The notes: a model not told the origin generated them from the letters alone. Counted from the first letter of the stretch, positions 44,260 to 56,160 are shown. The stretch: DNA of 64,000 bases from Betaproteobacteria bacterium (GCA_947458265.1 CANGYF010000007.1:124001-188000), one strand, 5' to 3'. Made by a program: numbers and translations.

Positions 44260-44586
44260 CTAGCCGGCGCTCCTGGCCTTCTTCTCTTCGTGGCCCGACA
44301 GGCCCTCGCGCCGTGCGAGTTCGTCGAGCACGTCTGCGGGCCTCAGGCCATGGAACGCCAGCAGTACCATGCCGTGGAACCAGAGGTCGGCCATTTCCCT
44401 GACGAGGTGCAGTTTATCACCGTCCTTGGAGGCCAATAGCGTCTCAGCCGCCTCCTCGGCCACCTTCTTCAGGATGGCATCCTCGCCCTTGTGGAACAGG
44501 CTGGCGACATAGGAACTGCCAGGATCCGCCAGCTTGCGCGCCTCGAGGGTATCGGCCAGTCTTTCCAGGATGGCTTGTCGTTCCAT
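44260..44586 (-). CDS. hisE: phosphoribosyl-ATP pyrophosphatase
   Basis: HisE hydrolyses PR-ATP to PR-AMP (histidine step 2). The 108-residue protein from ATG 44586 ([10 protein letters not shown]) has the MazG-like metal motif [18 protein letters not shown] and [13 protein letters not shown]. It is separate from hisI, four bases downstream, unlike the fused enterobacterial HisIE. Confidence 0.96.
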   Translation of the reverse strand: MERQAILERLADTLEARKLADPGSSYVASLFHKGEDAILKKVAEEAAETLLASKDGDKLHLVREMADLWFHGMVLLAFHGLRPADVLDELARREGLSGHEEKKARSAG

Positions 44587-44590
44587 GGTC

Positions 44591-45010
44591 TCAGTCGGTC
44601 CGGCCGTAGATATCGCCCGGCGCACGCAGCACCGGGTCGACGGTGACCCAGCGCTCGCCTTCGAGCCGCCGGTAGAAACAGCTTGCACGGCCCGTATGGC
44701 AGGCAATGCCGCCCACCTGCTCGATCATCAGGAGGATGACATCTTCGTCGCAGTCGAACCGGATCTCCGCCACTTTCTGCAGGTGGCCGGATTCCTCGCC
44801 CTTGCGCCACAGTTTGCCACGCGAACGTGACCAGTAATGGGCAAGACCGGTCTGACCGGTGAGCGCCAGCGCCTCGCGGTTCATCCAGGCGAACATCAGG
44901 ACGCGTCCGTCGGCGGCGTCCTGGGCGATCGCCGGCACCAGCCCGGACGCATCGAAGGCGACTTCGTCGAGCCAGTCCCCGGGAACTGTACGGTCGTCGG
45001 CCGATGACAT
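44591..45010 (-). CDS. hisI: phosphoribosyl-AMP cyclohydrolase
   Basis: HisI opens the adenine ring of PR-AMP (step 3). The 139-residue protein from ATG 45010 has the zinc and Mg ligands in [11 protein letters not shown] and the cysteines of [25 protein letters not shown] is also typical. Only one base separates it from hisF. Confidence 0.96.
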   Translation of the reverse strand: MSSADDRTVPGDWLDEVAFDASGLVPAIAQDAADGRVLMFAWMNREALALTGQTGLAHYWSRSRGKLWRKGEESGHLQKVAEIRFDCDEDVILLMIEQVGGIACHTGRASCFYRRLEGERWVTVDPVLRAPGDIYGRTD

Positions 45011-45011
45011 G

Positions 45012-45785
45012 CTAGAGCCGCACTTCCACGCCGGCCGCGGCCATCGCCCGCTTGACTTCGCCGACCGTGTGTTGACCGTAGTGGAAGATGCTGGCTGCGA
45101 GCACCGCATCCGCATGGCCGAGCGTCACGCCCTCGACCATGTCGCCGATCGAGCCGACGCCACCGCTGGCGATGATCGGGATCGACAGGCTGTCGGAGAA
45201 CGCACGGGTCAGCGCGAGGTCGAATCCGACCCGCGTGCCATCGCGGTCCATGCTGGTCAGAAGGATCTCGCCGGCGCCACTGGCCTGCATCCGGCGCCCC
45301 CACTCGAGGGCATCGAGCCCGGTCGCCCGGCGGCCGCCATGGGTGAACACTTCCCAGCGCGGCGCATCGTCGGGCGTGCCGGGCACCCGCTTGGCATCGA
45401 CGGCCACGACGATGCACTGCGAACCGTAGCGCCCCGCTGCTTCCTGCACGAACTCGGGCGACTGCACCGCCGCCGTGTTGATGCTGACCTTGTCCGCGCC
45501 GGCATTGAGCAGGGCGCGCACGTCGGCCACCGTGCGCACGCCGCCGCCCACGGTGAGCGGGATGAACACCTGGGCCGCCACCGATTCGACCATAGACAGC
45601 AGCGTGCCGCGCTCGTCGCTGCTGGCGGTGATGTCGAGGAAGGTGAGTTCGTCGGCACCCTGCTCGTCATAGCGCCGGGCGACCTCGACCGGATCGCCGG
45701 CATCGCGCAGGTCGACGAAGTTCACCCCCTTGACCACCCTGCCACCGGCCACGTCGAGGCAGGGGATGATGCGCCGGGCGAGCAT
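45012..45785 (-). CDS. hisF: imidazole glycerol phosphate synthase cyclase subunit
   Basis: A 257-residue TIM barrel which, with HisH, converts PRFAR and ammonia to IGP and AICAR. The catalytic Asp near residue 11 is in [15 protein letters not shown], the other in [17 protein letters not shown] and ASGGVGS form the phosphate sites. It is 3 bases after hisA. Confidence 0.97.
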   Translation of the reverse strand: MLARRIIPCLDVAGGRVVKGVNFVDLRDAGDPVEVARRYDEQGADELTFLDITASSDERGTLLSMVESVAAQVFIPLTVGGGVRTVADVRALLNAGADKVSINTAAVQSPEFVQEAAGRYGSQCIVVAVDAKRVPGTPDDAPRWEVFTHGGRRATGLDALEWGRRMQASGAGEILLTSMDRDGTRVGFDLALTRAFSDSLSIPIIASGGVGSIGDMVEGVTLGHADAVLAASIFHYGQHTVGEVKRAMAAAGVEVRL

Positions 45786-45788
45786 CGC

Positions 45789-46550
45789 TCAGGCGGCCGG
45801 CGAGGCAGGCGGCGGCGACAGCGAGTCGGCCAGCCTCTGGGCCTCGCCGAAATCGATGGTGCCTTCGTAGATCGCACGCCCGGTGATCGCGCCCGGGATG
45901 CCCTCGGCCTCGACCGCACAGAGACGGTGTACGTCGTCGAGGTTGGTCAGGCCGCCGCTGGCGATGACCGGGATCGACAGCTGCTGGGCGAGGCGTACCG
46001 TGGCCTCGATGTTGATGCCGCTGAGCATGCCGTCGCGGCCGATGTCGGTGTAGATCACCGCCTCGACGCCGTAGTCCTCGAACTTCTTCGCCAGGTCGCC
46101 GACCTCGTGGCCGGTCATCTTCGACCAGCCATCGACCGCGACCTTGCCGTCCTTGGCGTCGAGCCCGACGATGATGTGGCCCGGGAACGCGCCGCAGGCA
46201 TCGTGCAGGAAGCCGGGCGTCTTCACCGCAGCCGTGCCGATGATCACGTAGGACACGCCGTCGTCGAGGTAGCGCTCGATGGTGTCGAGGTCGCGGATGC
46301 CGCCGCCGAGCTGGATCGGGATGCGGTCGCCGATCACCTTGACGATCTCCTTGATCGCCGGCTCGTTCTTCGGCTTGCCGGCCACCGCGCCATTCAGGTC
46401 GACGATGTGCAGGCGCCGCGCGCCCTGGTCGAGCCATTGCTTCGCCATCTGGCCGGGCTGGTCGGAATAGACCGTCGCGCCGCCCATGTCGCCCTGGCGC
46501 AGGCGCACGCAGCCGCCGTCCTTCAGGTCGATCGCAGGAATCAGGAGCAT
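45789..46550 (-). CDS. hisA: ProFAR isomerase
   Basis: A 253-residue TIM barrel, step 4 of histidine synthesis (Amadori rearrangement). ATG 46550 gives [17 protein letters not shown], with the catalytic Asp at 8; the second Asp is in [21 protein letters not shown] binds phosphate. Its first ten bases overlap the end of hisH. Confidence 0.97.
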   Translation of the reverse strand: MLLIPAIDLKDGGCVRLRQGDMGGATVYSDQPGQMAKQWLDQGARRLHIVDLNGAVAGKPKNEPAIKEIVKVIGDRIPIQLGGGIRDLDTIERYLDDGVSYVIIGTAAVKTPGFLHDACGAFPGHIIVGLDAKDGKVAVDGWSKMTGHEVGDLAKKFEDYGVEAVIYTDIGRDGMLSGINIEATVRLAQQLSIPVIASGGLTNLDDVHRLCAVEAEGIPGAITGRAIYEGTIDFGEAQRLADSLSPPPASPAA

Positions 46551-47212
46551 GTCGTGCCCTCGGTGAGCGTTCCGGTGCGGACATCCCAGCGGACGAAGTT
46601 CGCCAGCAGCTGCAGCCCTGCCCGGTGGCTCTTCTCCGGGTGGAACTGCACGGCGAACAGGTTTCCGCGGGCGACCGCGCAGCAGAACGGGAACGGATAG
46701 TGGCTGTAGCCGGCGACGAGTTCGGGTCGCGCCGGCTGGGGAAAGTAACTGTGTACGAAATAGAACCGGGTCGCATCGGGGATGCCGTGCCACATCGGAT
46801 GGGCTTCGGACTGGTGCACTTCGTTCCACCCCATGTGCGGCACCTTCAGCCGGGCCCCGGCCGCATCGACCATCGCTGCATCCGGGAAGCGGATCACCTG
46901 GCCCTCCAGCACCGACAGGCCGGGCGTGTCGGCCTCCTCGGAATGCTCGAACAGCATCTGCAACCCGATGCAGATGCCGAGGAACGGACGGCTGGCCGCC
47001 GCCTCGATCACTGCCGTACGCAGGCCGCGCGCCTGCAGTTCGCGCATGCAGTCGCGCATCGCGCCCTGGCCGGGGAACACGACGCGATCGGCCGAGGCGA
47101 TCACGCCCGGGTCGTCGGTGACCACCACCGGCACCCCATCGGCGACGTGCTCGAGGGCCTTGGCCACCGAACGCAGGTTGCCCATGCCGTAATCGACTAC
47201 AGCGATCGTCAT
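46541..47212 (-). CDS. hisH: imidazole glycerol phosphate synthase glutaminase subunit
   Basis: A 223-residue class I glutamine amidotransferase that supplies ammonia to HisF. The nucleophile Cys is in [11 protein letters not shown], and the His and Glu of the triad are in [12 protein letters not shown] 47212 ([15 protein letters not shown]) is the family start. It lies 57 bases after hisB. Confidence 0.97.
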   Translation of the reverse strand: MTIAVVDYGMGNLRSVAKALEHVADGVPVVVTDDPGVIASADRVVFPGQGAMRDCMRELQARGLRTAVIEAAASRPFLGICIGLQMLFEHSEEADTPGLSVLEGQVIRFPDAAMVDAAGARLKVPHMGWNEVHQSEAHPMWHGIPDATRFYFVHSYFPQPARPELVAGYSHYPFPFCCAVARGNLFAVQFHPEKSHRAGLQLLANFVRWDVRTGTLTEGTTCS

Positions 47213-47269
47213 CGCGGGCTCATGTTCACGGAAAGAGGAGCAAGGACCAGGCCGGCGCAAGGGCCCGGC

Positions 47270-47857
47270 TCAGAGCGTACCCTTGGTGGAAGGCACGGCG
47301 TCGACCGCACGCGGGTCGAGTTCCACCGCCATCCGCAGCGCACGGCCGAACGCCTTGAAGATCGTCTCGGCCTGGTGGTGAGCATTGCGGCCCTTCAGGT
47401 TGTCGATGTGCAGGGTCGCCTGGGCGTGGTTGACGAAACCCTGGAAGAACTCGTACAGCAGGTCGGCGTCGAAGTCGCCGATGCGTGCACGCGTGAACTC
47501 GACCGGCATGTCGAGACCGGGACGGCCGGACAGGTCGATCACCACCCGGGACAGCGCCTCGTCGAGCGGCACGTAGGCGTGGCCGTAGCGGCGCACGCCA
47601 CGCTTGTCGCCGACCGCCTTCGCCAGCGCCTGGCCGAGGGTGATGCCGACGTCCTCGACCGTATGATGGGCATCGATGTGCAGGTCGCCGACCGCGCGGA
47701 TCTCGAGGTCGAACAGCCCGTGGCGCGCGACCTGCTCGACCATGTGGTCGAGGAAGGGCACGCCGGTGGCGATCGAATAGACCCCGGTACCGTCGACGTT
47801 CAGAACGACGTCGATGGCGGTCTCCTGAGTCTTGCGATGTACGGTGGCCTGGCGCAT
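47270..47857 (-). CDS. hisB: imidazoleglycerol-phosphate dehydratase
   Basis: A 195-residue monofunctional dehydratase (step 6), without the phosphatase domain of enteric HisB. Metal ligands are in [25 protein letters not shown] and GRNAHHQAE. The histidinol-phosphate phosphatase must be encoded elsewhere. It is 9 bases after hisC. Confidence 0.97.
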   Translation of the reverse strand: MRQATVHRKTQETAIDVVLNVDGTGVYSIATGVPFLDHMVEQVARHGLFDLEIRAVGDLHIDAHHTVEDVGITLGQALAKAVGDKRGVRRYGHAYVPLDEALSRVVIDLSGRPGLDMPVEFTRARIGDFDADLLYEFFQGFVNHAQATLHIDNLKGRNAHHQAETIFKAFGRALRMAVELDPRAVDAVPSTKGTL

Positions 47858-47866
47858 GGTCGAAGG

Positions 47867-48961
47867 TTAACCCAAAACCGCCACGGCATCGTGCAGCGCC
47901 GCAAGGAAGCGCCGGTTCTCCTCGGGCGTGCCCACGGTCACCCGCAGGCAGTCGGCCAGCAGCGGATGCGCGCGCGACACGTTCTTGATCAGCACGCCGC
48001 GCGCGACCAGCGCGTCGAACAGCGCCGCAGCCTTCGGTATCCGGAACAGCACGAAGTTCGCGTCGGACGGAAACACCTCGGCACCCGGTATCGCACGCAG
48101 GGCCTCGGCCAGCGTCGAGCGGTCGCCGCGGATCGTCGCTGCCTGGGCGGCGAGCTCAGGGTAGCTGTCGAGCAGGCGCGTGGCCGCAAGCTGGGTCAGC
48201 ATGTTGACGTTGTAGGGCAGGCGCAGCTTGTCGAGCTGTCCCAGCCAGGCCGGCGACCCGACCAGGAAGCCCAGGCGCAGGCCGGCCATGCCCAGCTTCG
48301 AGAACGTGCGCATCACCAGCACATTGGGCAGCCGGGCGGCGAGCTCGAGATGGCTGTCGTCGCCGAACGCGTAGTAGGCCTCGTCCACCACCAGCAGCCC
48401 GGGCGTGGCGGCGGCGATGCGCTCGATGTCGGCGCGCGCAAAGGTGTTGCCGGTCGGGTTGTTCGGCGTGGCCAGGAACATCAGTGCCGGACGTTCAGCC
48501 TCGAGCATGCGCAGCACCGCATCGACATCGAGCGTGAAGTCGGCGCGCAGCGTGCAGGACGCATGGCGCAGGCCGGTGAAGGCCGCGATCATGCGGAACA
48601 TCACGAACGTCGGTTCGACCGAGGCCAGCACCGCGCCCGGCTTCGCCACGGCCATGGCCAGCAGCTGGATGATCTCGTCGGAACCGTTGCCGAGCAGGAT
48701 GTCGCAGCCGGCGGGCACGTCGAGCGCGCGGCGGATCGCTGCCTTCAGCGTACGCGCATCGGCCTCGGGATAGCGGTTGACCGCGGCTGCGCCGAGCAGT
48801 GCGCCAAGCTCGGCCGCGAGGGCGCTCGGCAGGGAATAGGGATTCTCCATTGCGTCGAGCTTCACCAGGCCAGACGCATCGGGCACGGCATAGGCCGACA
48901 GCGCCAGCACCTCCGGGCGCAGCAGCGACTCGGGCGTGGCCACCTGCACCGGCCCGCTCAT
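47867..48961 (-). CDS. hisC: histidinol-phosphate aminotransferase
   Basis: A 364-residue class I/II PLP aminotransferase (step 7). The start region [11 protein letters not shown] is family-typical. [20 protein letters not shown] and DEAYYAFG bind substrate and cofactor, and the Schiff-base lysine is in [14 protein letters not shown]. It overlaps hisD by four bases. Confidence 0.96.
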   Translation of the reverse strand: MSGPVQVATPESLLRPEVLALSAYAVPDASGLVKLDAMENPYSLPSALAAELGALLGAAAVNRYPEADARTLKAAIRRALDVPAGCDILLGNGSDEIIQLLAMAVAKPGAVLASVEPTFVMFRMIAAFTGLRHASCTLRADFTLDVDAVLRMLEAERPALMFLATPNNPTGNTFARADIERIAAATPGLLVVDEAYYAFGDDSHLELAARLPNVLVMRTFSKLGMAGLRLGFLVGSPAWLGQLDKLRLPYNVNMLTQLAATRLLDSYPELAAQAATIRGDRSTLAEALRAIPGAEVFPSDANFVLFRIPKAAALFDALVARGVLIKNVSRAHPLLADCLRVTVGTPEENRRFLAALHDAVAVLG

Positions 48962-50325
48962 GCCGCCCCCCGCCGCTTCGGCTTCAGGCGGTACTCGGCG
49001 GCCCGGGCATGCGCCTCGAGCCCCTCCGCCCGCGCGAGCACGCTGGCGATGCCGCCCAGCGCGTCGGCACCGCGCGCCGTGACCTCGATCACGCTGGTGC
49101 GCTTCTGGAAGTCGTACACGCCCAGCGGCGAGGAGAAACGCGCAGTGCGGGCCGTCGGCAGCACATGGTTGGAGCCGGCGCAGTAGTCGCCCAGCGTCTC
49201 CGAGGTGTAGTGGCCGACGAAGATCGCACCGGCATGCCGGATACGCTCGACCAGCGGCCGCGGCTCGCGCACCGCCAGCTCGAGGTGCTCCGGCGCGATA
49301 CGGTCGGCGATCGCACAGGCCTCGGCCAGGCTCTTCACCCGCACAAGTGCGCCGCGCGTGGCCAGCGACTTCGCGATCACCTCGTGCCGTGCCATGCCGG
49401 GCAGCAGCCGGGCGATCGCCGACTGCACCGCGGTCAGCAGGCGCAGGCTGGGCGTGAGCAGGATCGACTGTGCCATCTCGTCGTGTTCGGCCTGCGAGAA
49501 CAGGTCCATCGCGATCCAGTCGGGGTTCGCCGAGTCGTCGGCGATCACCAGGATCTCGGACGGCCCGGCAATCATGTCGATGCCGACGGTGCCGAACACG
49601 CGGCGCTTGGCCGCGGCGACATAGGCGTTGCCCGGCCCGGTGATCTTGTCCACCGCCGGTACCGTGGCAGTGCCATAGGCGAGTGCCGCGACCGCCTGCG
49701 CCCCGCCGATGGTGAACACCCGGTCGACGCCGGCGAGCTTCGCCGCCGCCAGCACCAGCGTGTTGCGCTCGCCACCGGGCGTCGGTACGACCATCACCAC
49801 TTCGCGCACGCCCGCGACCTTGGCCGGTACCGCGTTCATGAGAAGCGAGGAGGGATAGGCCGCCTTGCCGCCGGGCACGTACAGCCCGGCCCGGTCGAGC
49901 GGACGCACCAGCTGTCCCAGCTTCGAACCATGTTCGTCGGTGAACTGCCAGGACTTCGCCACCTGCCGCTCGTGGTACTCGCGGATGCGCGTGTGCGCCG
50001 CCTGCAGCGCGCGGCGCTCGGTGGCGCCGAGCGCCTTCCAGGCGGCCACCAGCTCGGCACGGGTGACTTCGAGCGCACGCGCATGGCGCACCGCCACCCG
50101 GTCGAAACGCCGGGTGTACTCAAGCAGCGCGCGATCGCCGTCGCGCCGGACGTCGTCGATGATCTTCGCCACCGCCGATTCGATCGACGGGTCTGACGAC
50201 GCATCGAACGCGGTGAGCGCGGCCAGCGCGGCGTCGAAGCCGCGGGCACTGCTGTCGAAGGTGCGCACCAGCGACGACGCGGCGGTACGCCGCGGCAGGG
50301 CACGGGTGGTCGGGCGCTCAGCCAT
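48958..50325 (-). CDS. hisD: histidinol dehydrogenase
   Basis: A 455-residue NAD-dependent zinc enzyme that performs the last two oxidations. [33 protein letters not shown] and PEHLELAV (zinc and catalytic histidines) are present. It overlaps hisG by eight bases. The N-terminal 20 residues are a variable basic leader. Confidence 0.97.
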   Translation of the reverse strand: MAERPTTRALPRRTAASSLVRTFDSSARGFDAALAALTAFDASSDPSIESAVAKIIDDVRRDGDRALLEYTRRFDRVAVRHARALEVTRAELVAAWKALGATERRALQAAHTRIREYHERQVAKSWQFTDEHGSKLGQLVRPLDRAGLYVPGGKAAYPSSLLMNAVPAKVAGVREVVMVVPTPGGERNTLVLAAAKLAGVDRVFTIGGAQAVAALAYGTATVPAVDKITGPGNAYVAAAKRRVFGTVGIDMIAGPSEILVIADDSANPDWIAMDLFSQAEHDEMAQSILLTPSLRLLTAVQSAIARLLPGMARHEVIAKSLATRGALVRVKSLAEACAIADRIAPEHLELAVREPRPLVERIRHAGAIFVGHYTSETLGDYCAGSNHVLPTARTARFSSPLGVYDFQKRTSVIEVTARGADALGGIASVLARAEGLEAHARAAEYRLKPKRRGAA

Positions 50326-51004
50326 TGGCAGCCTCCAGTCGGCGGGCCCGCGACTCGGCAGCGGCCTGCCCGATGGTGTCGATCAGCGGCCGCAGCAGCT
50401 CGCGCTTGAGCCTGAGCGCAGCGGGATTGACGATCAGGCGCGCACTCACCAGGGAGATCTCTTCGACCGAGACGAGGTTGTTGGCCTTCAGCGTATTGCC
50501 GGTGTCGACCAGGTCGACGATCACGTCGGCCAGGCCGGTCAGTGGCGCGAGCTCCATCGAGCCATAGAGCTTGATCAGGTCGACATGCAGTCCCTTGGCC
50601 GCGAAATGCTCGCGCGCGGTCCGCTCGAACTTGGTCGCTGCGCGCAGCCGGCGCCGCTGCGCGACCGCCGCCGGATAGTCGAAGTCGGCGCGCGCAGCCA
50701 CCACCATCCTGCAGCGTGCGATGTCGAGGTCGACCGGCTGGTAGAGGCCGCCGCCGCCGTGCTCGTCGAGCACGTCCTTGCCGGCCACGCCGAGGTCGGC
50801 GCCGCCGAACTGTACGTAGGTGGGTACGTCGGTCGCGCGCACGATGACCAGCTGCACGTCGGGGCGGTTGGTCGGGATGATCAGCTTGCGCGAGCGCTCG
50901 GGATCGATCGCCGGCACCAGGCCCGCCTGCGCGAGCAGCGGCAGCGTGTCGTCGTAGATGCGGCCCTTCGAGAGCGCGATGGTGATGATCGGTGCAGGGG
51001 TCAC
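50318..51004 (-). CDS. hisG: ATP phosphoribosyltransferase, short form
   Basis: A 228-residue HisG lacking the C-terminal regulatory domain; the short form needs HisZ, which is not in the window (in betaproteobacteria it is often near hflX/purA). [10 protein letters not shown] starts the fold and [16 protein letters not shown] is the PRPP-binding site. Start GTG at 51004. It follows murA by 31 bases. Confidence 0.96.
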   Translation of the reverse strand: MTPAPIITIALSKGRIYDDTLPLLAQAGLVPAIDPERSRKLIIPTNRPDVQLVIVRATDVPTYVQFGGADLGVAGKDVLDEHGGGGLYQPVDLDIARCRMVVAARADFDYPAAVAQRRRLRAATKFERTAREHFAAKGLHVDLIKLYGSMELAPLTGLADVIVDLVDTGNTLKANNLVSVEEISLVSARLIVNPAALRLKRELLRPLIDTIGQAAAESRARRLEAANG

Positions 51005-51035
51005 GTCGGCGGTTCCGTTGCAGTACGTTCCGGGG

Positions 51036-52322
<1,287 letters not shown>

Positions 52323-53123
52323 TCAGTGACGCAGCTTGTAGCCGCTCTTGAGCAGCAGCATGGCCCAGGCGATGACCGCGGCCAGGCAGGCGGAGACGAT
52401 CGCCAGCGACAGCCACGGCGAAACGTCGGCGGCGCCGAAGAAACCCCAGCGGAAGCCGTCGACCATGTAGAAGACCGGGTTCAGGTGCGAGGCGGCCTGC
52501 CAGAACGGCGGAAGCGTCTGCACCGAGTAGAACACCCCGGCCAGGAAGGTGAGCGGCACCACCACGAAATGCTGGAACGCCGACAACTGGTCGACCTTGT
52601 CGGAATAGATGCCGGCGACCAGGCCCAGCGCACCGAGCGAGGCCGCACCGAGCATCGCGAACACCACCACTGCGACCGGATGCGCGACCGGCAGCGGCGC
52701 GAACCATGCCCCCACCAGCAGCACCGCCACGCCGCACAGGAAGCCGCGCAGCATCGAGGCCAGCACGTAGGCGCCGACGATCTCCGCCGGCGACAGCGGC
52801 GGCAGCAGGATGAACACGAGGTTGCCGGTCATCTTCGACTGGATCATCGAGGACGAGGTGTTGGCGAAGGCATTCTGCAGCGCCGCCATCATCGCCAGCC
52901 CCGGCACCAGGAACGAGCTGTAGGCCACGCCCGGGAACACCTCGACATGGTTCGCCAGCACATGCGCGAAGATCATCAGGTACAGGACGGTCGTCACCAC
53001 CGGGGCGAACACCGTCTGCATGCTCACCTTCCAGAAGCGCAGCGTCTCCTTGTAGAGGAGCGTGAGGAAGCCGCCACGGGCATCGGTGGCTGGAAGAGCG
53101 ATCGGAAGCAGGTGTTCGGACAA
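52323..53123 (-). CDS. ABC-2-type transporter permease
   Basis: A 266-residue membrane protein with six helices in the ABC-2/NodJ/DrrB layout (NPVFYMVDGFRWGFFG, VPGLAMMAALQNAFANTSSSM). The only reasonable start is TTG at 53123, without a clear ribosome site. Its likely ATPase partner is at 56171-57076, about 3 kb upstream, instead of directly next to it. The substrate is unknown. Confidence 0.92.
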   Translation of the reverse strand: MSEHLLPIALPATDARGGFLTLLYKETLRFWKVSMQTVFAPVVTTVLYLMIFAHVLANHVEVFPGVAYSSFLVPGLAMMAALQNAFANTSSSMIQSKMTGNLVFILLPPLSPAEIVGAYVLASMLRGFLCGVAVLLVGAWFAPLPVAHPVAVVVFAMLGAASLGALGLVAGIYSDKVDQLSAFQHFVVVPLTFLAGVFYSVQTLPPFWQAASHLNPVFYMVDGFRWGFFGAADVSPWLSLAIVSACLAAVIAWAMLLLKSGYKLRH

Positions 53124-53145
53124 GGGGCAGCCGCCGGCAGGGTGG

Positions 53146-53165
53146 ACGGCGTCTGGAGACGCCGT
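53146..53165. terminator. 8-bp hairpin between XRE regulator and ABC permease
   Basis: ACGGCGTC (53146-53153) and GACGCCGT (53158-53165) pair around TGGA. It lies 22-42 bases upstream of the permease start in a 152-base gap. It may end transcription of the regulator; no T tract follows in the leftward direction. Confidence 0.4.
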
Positions 53166-53275
53166 GGTTGCACCGCCGGAGGGACCGGCGCTGAAGGGCC
53201 GCTGATTTTACACCCCTGCCCGCCTGCTGGCCCCGGCAACCGTTCCGCGCAGGCCCATTTCGCGGGCGCGGGCGC

Positions 53276-54013
53276 TCATCGGCGCCGCAGTTCGGCCACC
53301 ACCGGGAAGGTCCACGGTCGGATCGCCAGCACCAGCCCGACGTTGCGGCGCTCGCGCGGCGGCGCCCCGGCATCGAGCTCCATGAGTTCGGAGAATTCTG
53401 CGGCGATCCCGTCCAGCTTCTTGTGCAGCAGGCCGATCGAGGCCGGGCTGAGCTCACCGGCGAGGAAGCGGATCTTGTCCAGCGGCTGGGTGAAGGAACT
53501 GCCGAACAGGTCGCCGATCGCCTGCGTGCGGTAGCGCCGGGACAGCGGCCCGTCCGGACGCCAGCGCATGTTGCGCGCGACGCGCAGCCGCACCCGGTTG
53601 CCGGGCAGCAGGTCGATGATGCGCAGGCGGTCGAGCTGGGCCAGCGCGCCGACCAGTTCAACCTCCGCGATGTCGTACTGGGCGCGGATGCGCGCAGGCG
53701 TCGAGCCGGTCAGCAGCAGGTAAGCCACGCCGAGCACGACCGGGTCGGCCGCCAGCCCCTGCTCCTGCGCCTCGGTGAGTTCGCCGATCGCGTGCCGGCC
53801 GGCGCCCGCCAGCCGGGCGAGTTCGAGGAAATCGGACTCGAGGATCTGCAGCAGTTCCTCCACCCGCGCCAGCGTGAAGCGGCCGGTGGAGAACAGCCGC
53901 TTCACGCTCGGCTCCGAAAGCTGCATCCGGGCTGAGAGCTGGCGATAGGTGATGCCGCGCGCCTTGAGCAGCTTCTTCAACGCATCGACAAGGGGGGAAA
54001 CGCTCTCGGCCAT
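53276..54013 (-). CDS. XRE-family transcriptional regulator with large C-terminal domain
   Basis: A 245-residue protein from ATG 54013 (MAESVSPLVDALKK). Residues about 5-60 form a Cro/C1-type helix-turn-helix with ITYRQLSARMQLSEPSVKRLFS. The C-terminal 180 residues look mixed alpha/beta and are not a family I can name; MRWRPDGPLSRRYR is conserved-looking. It is divergent from the CarF gene across 205 bases and probably controls that promoter region. Confidence 0.88.
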   Translation of the reverse strand: MAESVSPLVDALKKLLKARGITYRQLSARMQLSEPSVKRLFSTGRFTLARVEELLQILESDFLELARLAGAGRHAIGELTEAQEQGLAADPVVLGVAYLLLTGSTPARIRAQYDIAEVELVGALAQLDRLRIIDLLPGNRVRLRVARNMRWRPDGPLSRRYRTQAIGDLFGSSFTQPLDKIRFLAGELSPASIGLLHKKLDGIAAEFSELMELDAGAPPRERRNVGLVLAIRPWTFPVVAELRRR

Positions 54014-54068
54014 GACCGGGTTCCTTCCGCGGCAGTGGGCTGCGCCCGTGAACGGGATGAATGGGTTT

Positions 54069-54093
54069 CGATACCTGTACACCTTCAGTATCG
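54069..54093. promoter_or_regulatory. inverted repeat, candidate operator of the XRE regulator
   Basis: CGATAC (54069-54074) and GTATCG (54088-54093) are perfect arms around a 13-base spacer in the 205-base divergent XRE/CarF gap. The surrounding stretch is lower in GC than the rest. Arm spacing of 19 bases centre to centre is near two helical turns, which suits a dimer. Binding is not shown. Confidence 0.4.
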
Positions 54094-54218
54094 CATTCCG
54101 CTACCTTTTGCGCCGGCACGCAGGCAACCCTTCCGCTTCGCGAGAGTCGCGCCATCCCGCCACCCCGGCTTCCCGGGGATGCCGGCGGGACAGCCCACTT
54201 CCTGCGGAGATCCAGATC

Positions 54219-54989
54219 ATGTTCCCTGCCTCGCTCGACGCCGTTTCCCTGACGTCGGCCCTGACCCACACCCACACCCACGCCCTGGCGGCCATCGCCG
54301 GTCCCGCACGGGAACTGGCCGGCCTCGCCCTCGAATTCGTGCTGGTCGTGCTGCTGGTCGACCTGGCCTCCGGCATCGGCCACTGGCTGGAGGACACCTA
54401 CGGCAACCCGGACACACCGCTGATCGGCCGGCTGGTGATCGTGCCCAACCTCGAGCACCACGCGCAGCCGCGTGCCTTCCTCGCGAAATCCTGGCTGGAA
54501 AGCTGCGGCGACCTGATGCTGGCCGGGGCGTTGCTGGTCGCCGCGGCATGGGCCCTCGACCTGCTCACCTGGCATGTGGTGGTGTTCGCGCTGATCGGTT
54601 CACAGGCGAACCAGATCCACAAGTGGGCACACCAGAACCCCCGGGAGAAGGGCGCGCTGGTGCACCTGCTGCAACGCATGCGCCTGCTGCAGACGCCGCG
54701 CGAGCACGGGCAACACCACCAGGGTGCCACCGACTCCCACTACTGCACGGTGACCAACGCACTCAATCCGCTGCTGGAGCGGCTGCGCGTGTGGCGCCGC
54801 CTGGAAGGCCTGGTCGAACGCACGTTCGGCCTGCGCCCGCGCACCGATCCGGCGACCGGGCGCCGTGCCGCCGGTCGTGCCGTGTCGGGTGGCCTGTCGA
54901 GCGCCGCGGCAACCGGCACCCTCAGGGCGCGGACGACCGTCGGATCAGCAGCAGCGCGAGTACCGCTGCCGTCATCAGGCCGCCGGTGA
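54219..54989 (+). CDS. CarF/PEDS1 (TMEM189/Kua)-type lipid desaturase
   Basis: A 256-residue membrane protein, ATG 54219 with GGAGA nine bases upstream. It has the histidine boxes of the plasmanylethanolamine desaturase family: GIGHWLEDTYG, NLEHHAQP, QIHKWAHQ and EHGQHHQGATDSHYC. The helices are at about 35-55 and 100-140. CarF and PEDS1 introduce the vinyl-ether bond of plasmalogens with a di-iron centre. The last 68 bases overlap the convergent MFS gene, and the Arg/Ser/Ala-rich tail there may not be functional. Sure of family, not of substrate. Confidence 0.9.
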   Translation: MFPASLDAVSLTSALTHTHTHALAAIAGPARELAGLALEFVLVVLLVDLASGIGHWLEDTYGNPDTPLIGRLVIVPNLEHHAQPRAFLAKSWLESCGDLMLAGALLVAAAWALDLLTWHVVVFALIGSQANQIHKWAHQNPREKGALVHLLQRMRLLQTPREHGQHHQGATDSHYCTVTNALNPLLERLRVWRRLEGLVERTFGLRPRTDPATGRRAAGRAVSGGLSSAAATGTLRARTTVGSAAARVPLPSSGRR

Positions 54990-56160
54990 TGAGCACTGCC
55001 GCCCCGCCCAGCGCATCGACCGCAAGCCCGAACGCGAACGGAGCGATCGCCTGGGCGATGCGCGCGAAGCCACCGATGCGGCCGATCAGGGCACCGTATC
55101 CGTCAGGGCCGAACAGCCACAGCGGCAGGGTGCCGCGGGCGATGGTCACCAGGCCGTTGGTGGCACCGTGCAGCAGGGCGAACGGGACCGCCGCCGGAGC
55201 CCCGACTGCCACCAGCGCCAGCGCGCCGGCCGGATGCAGCGACAGGGCCACGCGGGCACTGGTCAGCGGCGTCACATGGCGCGCAAGCGCCAACTCCACC
55301 ACCCGGGCCAGCACCTGCGCCGGGCCGATCAGCATGCCGGCGAAGATCGCGGCTGCGGGCGTGGATCCCATCGCCTCGAGCAGGCGGATCATCTGCGTCG
55401 CCATGGCACCGGCGACGAAGGCCGAGGCAGCGAACACGAAGCCAAGCAGGAGGACGGTGTTGCGCCGCTGCCGCTGCAGGAGGGTCGCGGCCGCCACGGT
55501 GTCCGGCGCTGCGACGCCGCGCGCGGCATCGCCGGCGGGGGGCGGGGACGACTCGGGGCGTGGCTCGGGTGGTACCGCGGGCGACGGCGGCGGCAGCAGC
55601 CAGCGGTTGGCCGGCAGGCAGACGAACAGGTGCACGAGCGCCCAGCAGACACAGGCCATGCGCCAGCCGTGGGCATCCTCGATCAGCGCGGTCAGCGGCC
55701 AGCCGATCGTGCTGGCGAACCCGGCAATCAGCGTGATACCGGTGATGGCCGTGCGCGAGCGCTCGCGGTAGATGCCCACCAGGGTCGCGAAGGCGGCATC
55801 GTAAAGCCCGGCCGCGATGCCCACGCCGATCAGGAGCCAGCCTGCGAACAGCAGGACAGGCCCGGTGGCCATCGACAGCAGCAGCAGTCCGGCAGCCAGG
55901 ATGAGGTTGGAGACGCACAGCACGTCGCGGCCGCCCTGGCGGTCGATCATCCGGCCGACCAGCGGGCCGAGCACGCCGGACACCAGCAGGGAGAGCGAGA
56001 AGGCCGCGAACACCAGGCCGGGCGACACGCCGATGTCGCGTGCGATCGGGTCGGCCAGCACCGCGGGAAGGTAGTAGCTGGACGCCCAGGCGATGGTCTG
56101 CGTGGTGCCCAGCACCGCGACGACCGAACGGGTGGAGCGGGCGGCGCCTGCCTCGCTCAT
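54922..56160 (-). CDS. MFS transporter
   Basis: A 412-residue, 12-helix protein from ATG 56160 (MSEAGAARS; TTG at 56166 is possible). It has GRMIDRQGGRDVL as the loop 2-3 motif and a long Pro-rich central loop (about 195-225). TQTIAWASSYYLPAVLADP resembles the OxlT/monocarboxylate-type MFS group. It starts 10 bases after the ABC ATPase stop, so it may be read from that message, and it converges on the CarF gene. Confidence 0.88.
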   Translation of the reverse strand: MSEAGAARSTRSVVAVLGTTQTIAWASSYYLPAVLADPIARDIGVSPGLVFAAFSLSLLVSGVLGPLVGRMIDRQGGRDVLCVSNLILAAGLLLLSMATGPVLLFAGWLLIGVGIAAGLYDAAFATLVGIYRERSRTAITGITLIAGFASTIGWPLTALIEDAHGWRMACVCWALVHLFVCLPANRWLLPPPSPAVPPEPRPESSPPPAGDAARGVAAPDTVAAATLLQRQRRNTVLLLGFVFAASAFVAGAMATQMIRLLEAMGSTPAAAIFAGMLIGPAQVLARVVELALARHVTPLTSARVALSLHPAGALALVAVGAPAAVPFALLHGATNGLVTIARGTLPLWLFGPDGYGALIGRIGGFARIAQAIAPFAFGLAVDALGGAAVLITGGLMTAAVLALLLIRRSSAP

